Positions 28,348 through 35,789 of a stretch of DNA of 64,000 nucleotides are shown here, one piece after another. Origin of the DNA: Rubellimicrobium aerolatum (GTDB taxonomy: Bacteria > Pseudomonadota > Alphaproteobacteria > Rhodobacterales > Rhodobacteraceae); NCBI RefSeq assembly GCF_017872975.1, contig NZ_JAGGJP010000005.1:186001-250000 (forward strand), in the 5' to 3' direction. Positions within the stretch are counted from its first letter, which is position 1. Every line of letters starts with the position of its first letter. The position numbers and the translations under genes were made by a program. The notes under the pieces are model-generated. The model saw only the letters and a program-made list of their open reading frames with translations. It ran no database searches and was not told the DNA's origin.

Positions 28348-29760
28348 ATGATCGGCTCGGTCACGGACAGCGTCTGGAACGCGACGCGCAACATGGCCGA
28401 GGCGGTCGCCGCCCCCTTCCAGGACCCGGTGATCCGCCTGGGCGTCACCGGCCTGAGCCGGGCGGGCAAGACCGTGTTCATCACCTCGCTGGTGGCGAAC
28501 CTGATGGACCGGGGCCGGATGCCGCAGCTTCGGGCGGCGGCCGACGAACGCATCCTCGCCGCCTGGCTCCAGCCGCAGCCCGACGACGCGGTGGCGCGCT
28601 TCGCCTTTGAGGACCACCTCGCCGCCCTGACCGCGCCCGAGCCGCATTGGCCCGAGGGGACGCGACGGGTGGCCGAGCTGCGGCTGTCGCTGCGGCTCGC
28701 GCCGTCGGGACTGCTGGGCGGCTTGTCGGGGCCGCGCACGGTGCATCTCGACATCGTGGACTATCCGGGCGAGTGGCTGCTCGACCTCGGGCTGCTGGAC
28801 AAGGATTTCGCAAGCTGGTCCGAGCGGGCGCTGGCCAAGGCGCGGACCCGGCCGGGGGCCGAGGAGTTCCTGGCGCGGCTCGGGCGGCTCGATCCGGGCG
28901 CGGGCTTCGACGAGGTGACGCTCCGGGGGCTGGCCGAGGCCTACGCCGCGCATCTCCAGGCGGCGCGGGACGCGGGGTTCTCGGACTGCACGCCAGGCCG
29001 GTTCCTGCTGCCGGGCGACCTCCAAGGCTCGCCGGTGCTGACCTTCGCGCCGCTGCCGCCCGTGGCCGACGCCCCGCGCCGGAGCCTCTGGCGCGAGAGC
29101 GAGCGGCGGTTCGAGGCCTACAAGCGGCTGGTGGTGAAGCCGTTCTTCCGCGAGCATTTCGCGCGGATCGACCGGCAGGTGGTGCTGGTGGACGTGCTGG
29201 GAGCCTTGGCGCGGGGGCCGCGCGCCTTCGAGGACCTGCGCGAGGCGATGGCGGACATCCTGGGCGTGTTCAATCCGGGGTCGAGCGCGTGGCTCGCGCG
29301 GCTTCTGGGGCAGAAGCGGATCGACCGCATCCTGTTTGCCGCGACCAAGGCCGACCACCTGCACCACGGCCAGCACGCGCGGCTGGCCGCGCTGACCGAG
29401 GCGCTGCTGCGCGAGGCGCGGGACCGGGCCGAGTTCGCCGGGGCCGACACGGCGGCCATGGCCATCGCCAGCCTGCGGACCACCGTCGAGGACCGCGTGA
29501 GCCACGGCGGCGAGATGCTGGACGTGGTGCGCGGGCGGCTGGACGGGACGGGGCGGCAGGTGGCGCAGCATCCGGGCGACCTGCCGGAGGACCCGGGGCG
29601 GCTGCTGGCCCCGGCGCGGGCGGGGGCCGAGGACTGGCCGCTGCAGGGCTACGAGCTGCGGGAGTTCGCGCCCGCGCCGCTGACGCTGCGGCCCGGCGAG
29701 GGGCCGCCACATATCCGGCTCGACAAGGCGGCCGAGTTCCTGATCGGGGACCGGCTGTGA
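28348..29760 (+). CDS. ycjX: YcjX-family P-loop GTPase
   Basis: A 470-residue member of the DUF463/YcjX family. Walker A is GLSRAGKT at residues 35-42; VDYPGEWLLDL is the switch-like segment; later VLVDVLGALARGP and FAATKADHLHHGQH form the nucleotide-specificity region. YcjX proteins are stress-associated GTP-binding proteins, usually encoded next to the membrane protein YcjF, as here. The open frame continues upstream over xerC, but ATG 28348 begins the conserved MIGSVTDSVWN. The next gene starts 22 bp downstream. Confidence 0.9.
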   Translation: MIGSVTDSVWNATRNMAEAVAAPFQDPVIRLGVTGLSRAGKTVFITSLVANLMDRGRMPQLRAAADERILAAWLQPQPDDAVARFAFEDHLAALTAPEPHWPEGTRRVAELRLSLRLAPSGLLGGLSGPRTVHLDIVDYPGEWLLDLGLLDKDFASWSERALAKARTRPGAEEFLARLGRLDPGAGFDEVTLRGLAEAYAAHLQAARDAGFSDCTPGRFLLPGDLQGSPVLTFAPLPPVADAPRRSLWRESERRFEAYKRLVVKPFFREHFARIDRQVVLVDVLGALARGPRAFEDLREAMADILGVFNPGSSAWLARLLGQKRIDRILFAATKADHLHHGQHARLAALTEALLREARDRAEFAGADTAAMAIASLRTTVEDRVSHGGEMLDVVRGRLDGTGRQVAQHPGDLPEDPGRLLAPARAGAEDWPLQGYELREFAPAPLTLRPGEGPPHIRLDKAAEFLIGDRL

Positions 29761-29782
29761 CCCGCGACGGGAGGACCGACCC

Positions 29783-30796
29783 TTGACCGACCCCATCCGC
29801 CCGCGCGGCCCCGTGCTGATCGAGGTCGGGGACGCCGCCCCGCCCGCCCCCGAGGCCGCGCCGCCGGTGCCCGAGGTCGGGACGCCCGTCCCGGCGATGG
29901 AGCGGGCGATGCGGATCGCGGCGCGGCCCCGGTCGGGGTTGGCGGCGTGGTTCTGGTCGCTGCTGGGGAGCTTCCTCCTGTTCGCGCTGTCGGTCGCGGC
30001 CTGGGACTGGGTCACGTCGCTCCTGGAGCGGCACCCGGTGCTGGGCGGGATCGCCTCGGCTCTGCTGCTGGGGCTCTGCGTCGTGGCGCTGGCCATCGCG
30101 GGGCGGGAGTTGCTGGCGATCCGGCGGCTGGCGCGCATCGACCACGTGCAGCGCGAGGCGGTGGCGGCGCTGGCCTCGGGCAGCCTGAGCCAGGCGCGGA
30201 CGGTGACGGCGGACCTGCTGCGGGTCTATGCCGGGCGCGAGGGGCTGGGCGCGGCCTCGGACCGGCTGCGGGAGCGGCAGGGGGACGTGTTCGACGCCGA
30301 TGGGCTGTTGCGGCTGGCCGAGCGGGAGCTGCTCGGGCCGCTCGACGCGGCGGCGGAGCGGGAGGTGGCGGGGGCGGCGCGGCAGGTGGCGGCGGTGACG
30401 GCGGTGGTGCCGCTGCCCTTGGCCGACGTGGCGGCGGCGCTGGCGTCGAACCTGCGGATGATCCGGCGGATCGCCGAGGTCTATGGCGGGCGGTCGGGGA
30501 CGCTGGGGTCCTGGCGGCTGGTGCGGGGGGTGATGACGCATCTGGTGGCGACGGGAGCGGTGGCGGTGGGCGACGACCTGATCCATGGCGTCGCGGGCGG
30601 AACGGTTCTGGCGCGGCTGTCGCGGCGGTTCGGCGAGGGAGTGGTGAACGGCGCGCTGACGGCGCGGGTGGGCATCGCGGCGATCGAGGTCTGCCGGCCC
30701 CTGCCCTTCCTGGGCCGCGAGGGGCCGAGCGTGACCGGCATCCTGGGCGGGGCGCTGCGCGGGCTGTTCGGCGACCGCGGGTCCGACAAAGACTAA
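29783..30796 (+). CDS. YcjF-like DUF697 membrane protein (TIGR01620 family)
   Basis: A 337-residue inner-membrane protein. It has a proline-rich N-terminus, two adjacent membrane helices (AAWFWSLLGSFLLFALSVAAW and ASALLLGLCVVALAIAG, about residues 53-110) and a C-terminal DUF697 domain with RMIRRIAEVYGGRSGTLGSWRL and GVVNGALTARVGIAAIEVCRPLPF. This is the partner of YcjX in many proteobacteria. The cellular role (envelope stress) is only suggested by association. Followed by a strong hairpin. Confidence 0.88.
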   Translation: MTDPIRPRGPVLIEVGDAAPPAPEAAPPVPEVGTPVPAMERAMRIAARPRSGLAAWFWSLLGSFLLFALSVAAWDWVTSLLERHPVLGGIASALLLGLCVVALAIAGRELLAIRRLARIDHVQREAVAALASGSLSQARTVTADLLRVYAGREGLGAASDRLRERQGDVFDADGLLRLAERELLGPLDAAAEREVAGAARQVAAVTAVVPLPLADVAAALASNLRMIRRIAEVYGGRSGTLGSWRLVRGVMTHLVATGAVAVGDDLIHGVAGGTVLARLSRRFGEGVVNGALTARVGIAAIEVCRPLPFLGREGPSVTGILGGALRGLFGDRGSDKD

Positions 30797-30798
30797 AT

Positions 30799-30837
30799 CC
30801 CCGCGAAGCCTCCGGGTTCACTCCCGGGCTCGCGGGG
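30799..30837 (+). terminator. Terminator-like hairpin after the ycjX unit
   Basis: CCCCGCGA (30799-30806) pairs with TCGCGGGG (30830-30837), with an inner GGG/CCC stem (30814-30816 with 30823-30825) around TTCACT. It starts two bases after the TAA of the DUF697 gene. No T-run follows. Confidence 0.6.
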
Positions 30838-31100
30838 ACCAGGGGCGCGCGAGCGGGAGCACCGGCCGCTATTTAGCGGGCTGGGTCTCAGTGGCATCGA
30901 GGGAGAACGCCCGTGGGGCGCCTCGGTCTCCCTGGCCGGGTATCTGGCCGCTCCTGGCCCATCGCGTTCGTTCGAGCCCTCCTTGCGGACGGGCGTCCCT
31001 TCGTCCTTGTCTCTCCTTTCCGCCTCCCGCCGTCGGTGCCGGCGTCTCCGCCCCTGGGGAGCGCCGGGCCGTGCGGACGGGGGCCGCTGGTGTGTGCGGG

Positions 31101-31165
31101 AGAGAATGCCAGCCAGGCGTTAACGCCGCCTGACAGCAACGAACGCTCAGCCCCCGGTTCGCGCA
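31101..31165 (+). repeat. Dispersed GTTAAC...GACAGCAACG element, copy 2
   Basis: The most complete copy: the palindrome GGCGTTAACGCC (31117-31128) is followed by GCCTGACAGCAACGAACG and then CTCAG, CCCC and GTTCGCGCAAC. The distal GCGAATC at about 31192-31198 can pair with GGTTCGC (one G-T). Confidence 0.8.
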
Positions 31166-31251
31166 ACGCCCCCGGCGAGGGAGGGGCGGCGGCGAATCAG
31201 GGCGGGGGCGAGCGGGCCGGCCGACTCGCCCGGCCGCCACCGTCGCCGCGT

Positions 31252-31301
31252 GTTTGGGCCAGGTCGATGAGCCATGCCCTCTCAACTTGGCCCAAATACG
31301 C
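31252..31301 (-). repeat. Dispersed TTTGGGCCAAG element, copy 2, with inverted half
   Basis: Positions 31276-31301 are the exact reverse complement of 8944-8969. An inverted half copy in front gives TTTGGGCCA (31253-31261) facing TGGCCCAAA (31288-31296), a nine-base perfect stem. Confidence 0.85.
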
Positions 31302-31327
31302 ACCTTGCGCCGCCCGGGACGGGCGCA

Positions 31328-31363
31328 CGGGCGGGGCGTGGGGGGGGGGAGCCCCAGCCTACG
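31328..31363 (-). repeat. GTAGGG-type palindrome containing the sqdC stop codon
   Basis: On the minus strand it reads CGTAGGCTGGGGCTCCC... and ends in CACGCCCCGCC; the TAG in CGTAGG is the stop codon of sqdC (31361-31359). It resembles the arms of the repeat at 45011-45079 and the sequence at 32337-32366, each of which also supplies a stop codon. Confidence 0.5.
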
Positions 31364-32213
31364 AAATGGAGTCCGGGCGCGCGGCCCTTGGGCGGGAGGC
31401 GGCGAGGGCGCGGAGGGTGGCGGCGAGGGCGGGCTCGCCGCCGGGGGTCCAGCCGAGGGCGCGAAGGCGGGAACAGTCCATGACGTTGGGGAAACGGTCG
31501 GCGCGGGGCGGCAGGCGGCCGGGGATGCCGGTCAGGTTCGACCAGCGGGCGAGGAGGTCGTGGCGGTCGAGGAGGAGGTCGGAGCAGTTGTAAGGGCCGG
31601 GCGGCGCGGCGAGGAGGAGGAGCGCGGCGGCGGCCACGTCGTCGCCGTGGACCTCGGTGCCGCAGGCGGGGGGGAGGGGATCGCCGCGAGCGAAGGCGTC
31701 GAGGAGGTCGGCCCATTTGGGACGCTGGCCCGGCGCGGGGGGACCGTAGACGCCGGTGGCTCGGAGCGAGGCGCCGCCCTGGGCGTGGAGGGCGGCCTCA
31801 GCGGCGAGCTTGGCCTGGCCGTAGAGGCTGTCGGGGGCGAGGGGGAGGTCCTCGGTCAGGGTCGTGCCGGGGGGGAGGCCGTCGTAGACGGCGCGGGAGG
31901 ACAGGAACACGGTGGGCAGGCCGCGCGCGTCCTCCCAGAGGCGGAGGGTGCCGTCGAGGTTGAGGCGGAGGAAGCCCTGGGGGTCGGAGCCCTCGCCGCC
32001 CCGGTAGCGGCCGGGGACGTGGGCGAAGGCGGCGTGGATGAGGGCGTCGCAATCGGCCAGCGGCGCGGGCTCGCCCAGCCGCCAGGGGCGGTGGGTGCCG
32101 CCGTGGGGCGATGGGGCGCGGCCGAGGGCGACGAGGGCGTGGCCCTGCGCGAGGGCGCGGGCGGCGAGGAACTGGCCGACGAGGCCGGTCGCGCCGGTGA
32201 GGGCGATCCTCAT
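31359..32213 (-). CDS. sqdC: NAD-dependent epimerase/reductase SqdC of sulfolipid synthesis
   Basis: A 284-residue extended-SDR protein: MRIALTGATGLVGQFLAARAL is the NAD(P)-binding start; FLSSRAVYDGLPP and DSLYGQAKLAAEAAL supply the Ser and YxxxK residues. By itself it is a generic epimerase/dehydratase. Its position after sqdB and sqdD on the same strand matches the sqdBDC order described in Rhodobacter sphaeroides, where SqdC acts late in sulfoquinovosyl diacylglycerol assembly. The name is therefore inference from context plus family. A 147-bp gap with a repeat separates it from sqdD. Confidence 0.75.
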   Translation of the reverse strand: MRIALTGATGLVGQFLAARALAQGHALVALGRAPSPHGGTHRPWRLGEPAPLADCDALIHAAFAHVPGRYRGGEGSDPQGFLRLNLDGTLRLWEDARGLPTVFLSSRAVYDGLPPGTTLTEDLPLAPDSLYGQAKLAAEAALHAQGGASLRATGVYGPPAPGQRPKWADLLDAFARGDPLPPACGTEVHGDDVAAAALLLLAAPPGPYNCSDLLLDRHDLLARWSNLTGIPGRLPPRADRFPNVMDCSRLRALGWTPGGEPALAATLRALAASRPRAARPDSIS

Positions 32214-32225
32214 GGGCGGGCGTCG

Positions 32226-32292
32226 CAGGGGGGCGCTGCCCCCCGCGCTGGCGCGCTCCCCCCGGGATATTTGGGGTCAAAGAACGGCAGAG
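32226..32292 (-). repeat. Dispersed CAAATATCCCGGGGGG element, copy 2
   Basis: On the minus strand: TTCTTTGACCCCAAATATCC, then CGGGGGGAG, a GCGCGCCAGCGCG segment and GGGGGGC/GCCCCCC. Matches copy 1 at 18045-18114 nearly throughout. It lies inside the sulfolipid operon, between sqdD and sqdC, and could reduce read-through into sqdC. Confidence 0.85.
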
Positions 32293-32336
32293 GCCTCGCG
32301 CGACGGGGCTTGCGCCGTCCGGGCGGCGGTCCGGCG

Positions 32337-32366
32337 GGGCGTGGCAGGACGGAGCCCGCCTTACGC
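32337..32366 (-). repeat. GTAGGG-type palindrome containing the sqdD stop codon
   Basis: On the minus strand it reads GCGTAAGGCGGGCTCCGTCC and ends TGCCACGCC; the TAA is the stop codon of sqdD. It is a degenerate relative of the 45011-45079 arms (GCGTAGGGCGGGCTTCAGCC). Confidence 0.5.
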
Positions 32367-33173
32367 ATGGTGGGATCCGGGGGCCGGCAGCGTCGCAAGG
32401 TCGGGCACCGGGCCGTCGCCGGCATGGGCGCGCCAGAGGTCGATCAGGGGGCGGAGGCGGTCGGCCTTGGCGTGGTCCTGCCAGGGTTTTTCATACTGGT
32501 AGTGGAGGACGTGGAGGTCGCTCCAGTCCCAGAGGGCGGGGAGGTTGAGCCAGACGTATTGAAGCGTGTTGTAGATCACCGGGAGGCCGTGCCAGTCGGG
32601 GAAGGCCGTTTGCAGGAAGGTCTGGTCGGTGCGCTTCCAGAAGGCGTTGGGGGCGTCGAGTTGCGCGAGCAGGCGGTCGAAGGTCGCCTCGGAGGGGCGC
32701 GCGGTGAGGACGCCGGAGTTCATGCGGTGGAAGTCGGCGAGGCCCTCGTAGACGTTGGGGGCGGCGCAGAGCTCGGGGTAGTCGAAGAGCCGATCGATGT
32801 TGCGAAGGACGAGGGTGTCGGCGTCGAGGAACACGACCCGCTCGTAGGGGAGCTGCCAGAGACGGAGCTTGGCGAAGTTGTCGAGGGGGGTGTGGAAGGG
32901 CGGCTTCTCGCCCTTGGTGAAGGGGTTCAGGCCGTGGATGCGGTCCTTGGCATGGGCGGCGTTGAAGGCGGCGGAGGTGGGGAGGAGGTCCACCTTCACA
33001 AGCCGCGCCCCCCGCGCGGCGAGGGGGGCGAGCGACGAAGGCGGGACTCCGCCGGTGTGCATCACCACGCGGTCGGCGGTGGTGCCGGTGAGGGCGAGGG
33101 AGCGCAGGAGCGCCGCCGCGCCGAGGGCGAAGTCGGCGTTGGTGACGAGGGTGACGAAGGCGCGGGTGGTCAT
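32361..33173 (-). CDS. sqdD: Glycosyltransferase family 8 protein SqdD
   Basis: A 270-residue glycogenin-like GT8 enzyme: MTTRAFVTLVTNADFALGAAALLRSL opens the nucleotide-sugar domain, FLDADTLVL is the metal-binding DxD motif and FHRMNSGVLTARPS the acceptor-side motif. In Rhodobacter the equivalent sqdD encodes the glycosyltransferase that handles UDP-sulfoquinovose (family and operon knowledge). The ATG at 33173 overlaps the stop of the DUF2798 gene (ATGA); the frame upstream of it is unrelated. The stop codon lies in a repeat. Confidence 0.85.
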   Translation of the reverse strand: MTTRAFVTLVTNADFALGAAALLRSLALTGTTADRVVMHTGGVPPSSLAPLAARGARLVKVDLLPTSAAFNAAHAKDRIHGLNPFTKGEKPPFHTPLDNFAKLRLWQLPYERVVFLDADTLVLRNIDRLFDYPELCAAPNVYEGLADFHRMNSGVLTARPSEATFDRLLAQLDAPNAFWKRTDQTFLQTAFPDWHGLPVIYNTLQYVWLNLPALWDWSDLHVLHYQYEKPWQDHAKADRLRPLIDLWRAHAGDGPVPDLATLPAPGSHHA

Positions 33174-33397
33174 CGCGGCGCGGTCAGCCGGGCCACGAGG
33201 GCGCGGGTGATCGGGGCCACCACGAGGACGGTCGGGAAGGCGACGGCCCAGCTCGTGAGCCAGGAGATCCCCCATCCGCCGAGGAAGCCCGGCGCGAGGC
33301 CGAGCGCCCGCGCCGTGGCGATGCCGGACACGATCATCGACATGAACCCCGACAGGAGCAGGCCGAAGAGGACGGGTGCGAAGCGGGCCGGGATCAC
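33170..33397 (-). CDS. DUF2798 small membrane protein inside the sqd operon
   Basis: A 75-residue protein from a GTG start that overlaps the sqdB stop (GTGA); its own stop overlaps the sqdD ATG (ATGA). Two membrane helices: FAPVLFGLLLSGFMSMIVSGIA and WLTSWAVAFPTVLVVAPITRALV. The SGFMSMIVSG and WAVAFPTVLVVAP segments fit DUF2798, a family of unknown role. Coupling on both sides means it is made in step with SqdB and SqdD. It could be a membrane partner of sulfolipid assembly, but that is speculation from position. Confidence 0.82.
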   Translation of the reverse strand: MIPARFAPVLFGLLLSGFMSMIVSGIATARALGLAPGFLGGWGISWLTSWAVAFPTVLVVAPITRALVARLTAPR

Positions 33398-34611
33398 GAC
33401 GCGGGACGCAGGGCCTTGCGCTCGGGGTCGCGGTCCACCTGGGCGGCGAGCTCCTTGGTCCAGGCGGAGACGGCGGGGACGCGGCTCCGGTCGATGCGGT
33501 GAGCGAACTTGCGGGCCACGTCCACCACCTCGGCGAGAAGGCCGTCCTCCAATCGCGTGGGGTTCAGGCCGAGGGCGAGGAACTGGTCGTTGCGGACGAT
33601 GAGGTCGTTCTCCTCGGCCTCCTTGCGGGGGTTGGGGAGGTAAGCGACCTTCGCGCCCGTCAGGCGGGCCACCAGCTCGGCCAGGTCGCGGACGCGGTGG
33701 GTTTCCGTCATCTGGTTGAAGATGCGGACGCGCTCGCCGCGCCTGGGGGCGTCGGCGAGCGCCAGCTCGATGCAGCGGACCGAGTCCTGGATGTGGATGA
33801 AGGCGCGGGTCTGGCCGCCGGTGCCGTGGACGGTCAGCGGGTGGCCGATGGCGGCCTGGATCAGGAAGCGGTTGAGCACCGTGCCGTAGTCGCCGTCGTA
33901 ATCGAAGCGGTTCACGAGCTGGTCGTGGCGGCGGGTCTGGTCGGTGTGGGTGCCCCAGACGATGCCCTGGTGCAGGTCGGTGATCCGCAGGCCGTCGTTC
34001 TGGGCGTAGAACTGGAAGAGGATCTGATCGAGGCTCTTGGTCATGTGGTAGACCGAGCCGGGACGGGTCGGGTAGAGGATCTGCTGCGGCTTCTTGCCGG
34101 TGGGCGTGTCGATCTCGATGTCGAGATAGCCCTCGGGGATCGGGGCGCCGACCGAGGAGTAGCCGTAGACGCCCATGGTCCCGAGGTGGACGAGGTGGGC
34201 GTCGATGCCCGTTTCCACCAGGGCGGCGAGGACGTTGTGCGTCGCGTTGACGTTGTTGTTGACCGTGTAGACCTTGTGGCGGTCGGTCTTCATCGAATAG
34301 GGCGCGGCCCGCTGCTCGGCGAAGTGGATCACGGCCTCGGGGCGGTGCTCGGAGAGCCATTGCTTGAGCCGCTCGTATTCGTCGGCCACGTCGAGGAGGT
34401 GGAAGCGCAGGCTGCGGCCCGTCACCTCGCGCCAGATGCGGCAGCGCTCCTGGATCGAGTCCATGGGGGTGAGCGACTGGACGCCGAGCTCGGTGTCGAT
34501 CCAGCGGCGGCTGAGGTTGTCCACGATGTGGATCTCGTGGCCCGCGTTCGACAGGTGCAGGCAGGTGGGCCAGCCCACGAAGCCGTCGCCGCCCAGGATC
34601 GCGATCTTCAT
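33394..34611 (-). CDS. sqdB: UDP-sulfoquinovose synthase
   Basis: Forms UDP-sulfoquinovose from UDP-glucose and sulfite, the head-group donor of the sulfolipid SQDG. The 405-residue extended SDR starts MKIAILGGDGFVGWP (NAD-binding glycines), and shows DNLSRRWIDTELGVQSLTP, HFAEQRAAPYSM, the catalytic Thr in LGTMGVYG and YHMTK (the YxxxK pair). These segments are specific to SQD1/SqdB rather than to other nucleotide-sugar epimerases. ATG 34611 has GGAG eight bases upstream and was preferred over the in-frame GTG at 34620. Head of the sqdB-DUF2798-sqdD-sqdC series. Confidence 0.95.
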   Translation of the reverse strand: MKIAILGGDGFVGWPTCLHLSNAGHEIHIVDNLSRRWIDTELGVQSLTPMDSIQERCRIWREVTGRSLRFHLLDVADEYERLKQWLSEHRPEAVIHFAEQRAAPYSMKTDRHKVYTVNNNVNATHNVLAALVETGIDAHLVHLGTMGVYGYSSVGAPIPEGYLDIEIDTPTGKKPQQILYPTRPGSVYHMTKSLDQILFQFYAQNDGLRITDLHQGIVWGTHTDQTRRHDQLVNRFDYDGDYGTVLNRFLIQAAIGHPLTVHGTGGQTRAFIHIQDSVRCIELALADAPRRGERVRIFNQMTETHRVRDLAELVARLTGAKVAYLPNPRKEAEENDLIVRNDQFLALGLNPTRLEDGLLAEVVDVARKFAHRIDRSRVPAVSAWTKELAAQVDRDPERKALRPAS

Positions 34612-34655
34612 CCGAAACACTCCGTTGACGCCCGCCGCGCGCGGACGGCCCGTGC

Positions 34656-35789
34656 TTACTGGATCGGCGGCCCGAGGTCCACCAAGGTTTCCCCGGGCGG
34701 GCCGAGGGGCCGGAGGGCGGCGTCGAGGCGGAGGAGGTCGGCGGCGGGCCGGCCTTCGAGGGTCGCGAGGCCGGGGCGGCCGATCAGGCGGGCGGGGATC
34801 GTGACCGCCATGCGGAGCGCGGCCTCGGGCGGGACGCCCGCCTGGGCGACGAGGTTGGCGACGCCCTCGGCCATCGTCGTGTGCGCGCCGGCGAGGTTCC
34901 CCTCGGGGTTGAGGAGGCGGCCGTCCTGCACGTGGAGGTCCATGTCGTAGAGGCGGAAGCGGTCGGGGCCGCCGACGGTGGGCATGGCGTCGGAGACGAG
35001 GAACAGGAGGTCGGGGGCGAGGCGGGCGCGCAGCGCCAGGGCCAGGACCTCGAAGGCGACGTGGTGGCCGTCGGCGATGATCCCGGCGGGGACGGTGGAG
35101 TTCAGCGCCGCGCCGACCAGGCCGGGCTCGCGGTGGGTCAGCGGCGACATGGCGTTGAAAAGGTGGGTGACGGCGCGGGCGCCCTCGGCCAAGGCGGCGC
35201 GGGCCTGGGCGGCGGTGGCGTCGGAGTGGCCGAGGGAGACGACGGTGCCCATCGCGGCGAGGGCGGCGATCTGGCCGGGGGTCGTGGCCTCGGGGGCGAG
35301 GGTGAGGAGGACGGGGACGCCGCCTTCGCGAAGGCGGCGGACGAGGGTCAGGGTCCGGTCGTCCAGAGGGCGGATGAAGCGGGCGGCGTGGGTGCCGCGC
35401 CGGGCGGGGGCGATGTGGGGCCCCTCGATGTGGAGGCCGAGGAGGCCCGGTTTCCCCTTGGCGGCGAGGGCGGCCTCGGCGGCGCGGTCGAGCACCTCGG
35501 GCGCGTCGGTGATGACGGTGGGGAGGAGGGCGACGGTGCCGAGACGGCGATGCGCGGCCGCGATGGCCTCCATCCCCGCGACGGTGGGATCGGCGTTGAG
35601 GAGCACCCCTCCCCCGCCGTTCACCTGGAGGTCCACGTAGCCGGGCGTGACGGTGCCGGGGAGCGGGTGGGCGTTCATTCGCGCGTCGAGGGGGGCGAGG
35701 TCCGCCACCCGGCCCTCCTCAAAGCGCAGGGCAAGGCTCTCGCGCAGGCGCTCGCCGTCGAAGAGGCGGGCGGGGGCGAGCCAGGTCAT
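34656..35789 (-). CDS. nagA: N-acetylglucosamine/N-acetylgalactosamine-6-phosphate deacetylase
   Basis: Removes the acetyl group from an N-acetylhexosamine-6-phosphate in the cytosol. The 377-residue amidohydrolase has PGYVDLQVNGGGGV, HIEGPHIAPARRGTH, SLGHSDATA, HLFNAMSPL and FLVSDAMPTVGG, which carry the metal ligands and catalytic Asp. NagA and AgaA are not separable by eye; the neighbours (agaS and gatZ/kbaZ-like) suggest the galactosamine version. The ATG overlaps the stop of the upstream aldolase-subunit gene (ATGA). Last gene of the operon. Confidence 0.9.
   Translation of the reverse strand: MTWLAPARLFDGERLRESLALRFEEGRVADLAPLDARMNAHPLPGTVTPGYVDLQVNGGGGVLLNADPTVAGMEAIAAAHRRLGTVALLPTVITDAPEVLDRAAEAALAAKGKPGLLGLHIEGPHIAPARRGTHAARFIRPLDDRTLTLVRRLREGGVPVLLTLAPEATTPGQIAALAAMGTVVSLGHSDATAAQARAALAEGARAVTHLFNAMSPLTHREPGLVGAALNSTVPAGIIADGHHVAFEVLALALRARLAPDLLFLVSDAMPTVGGPDRFRLYDMDLHVQDGRLLNPEGNLAGAHTTMAEGVANLVAQAGVPPEAALRMAVTIPARLIGRPGLATLEGRPAADLLRLDAALRPLGPPGETLVDLGPPIQ

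Larger units (their letters stand above)
30838..31358. other. Gene-less repeat island between the ycjX unit and sqdC
   Basis: About 520 bases with no credible gene on either strand. It contains a CCGCTA/TAGCGG inverted repeat near 30867-30880, the GACAGCAACG element (31101-31165) with its GGTTCGC...GCGAATC arms, the TTTGGGCCA palindrome (31252-31301) and the palindrome that ends in the sqdC stop codon (31328-31363). The order matches the island at 8513-9106. Confidence 0.75.
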
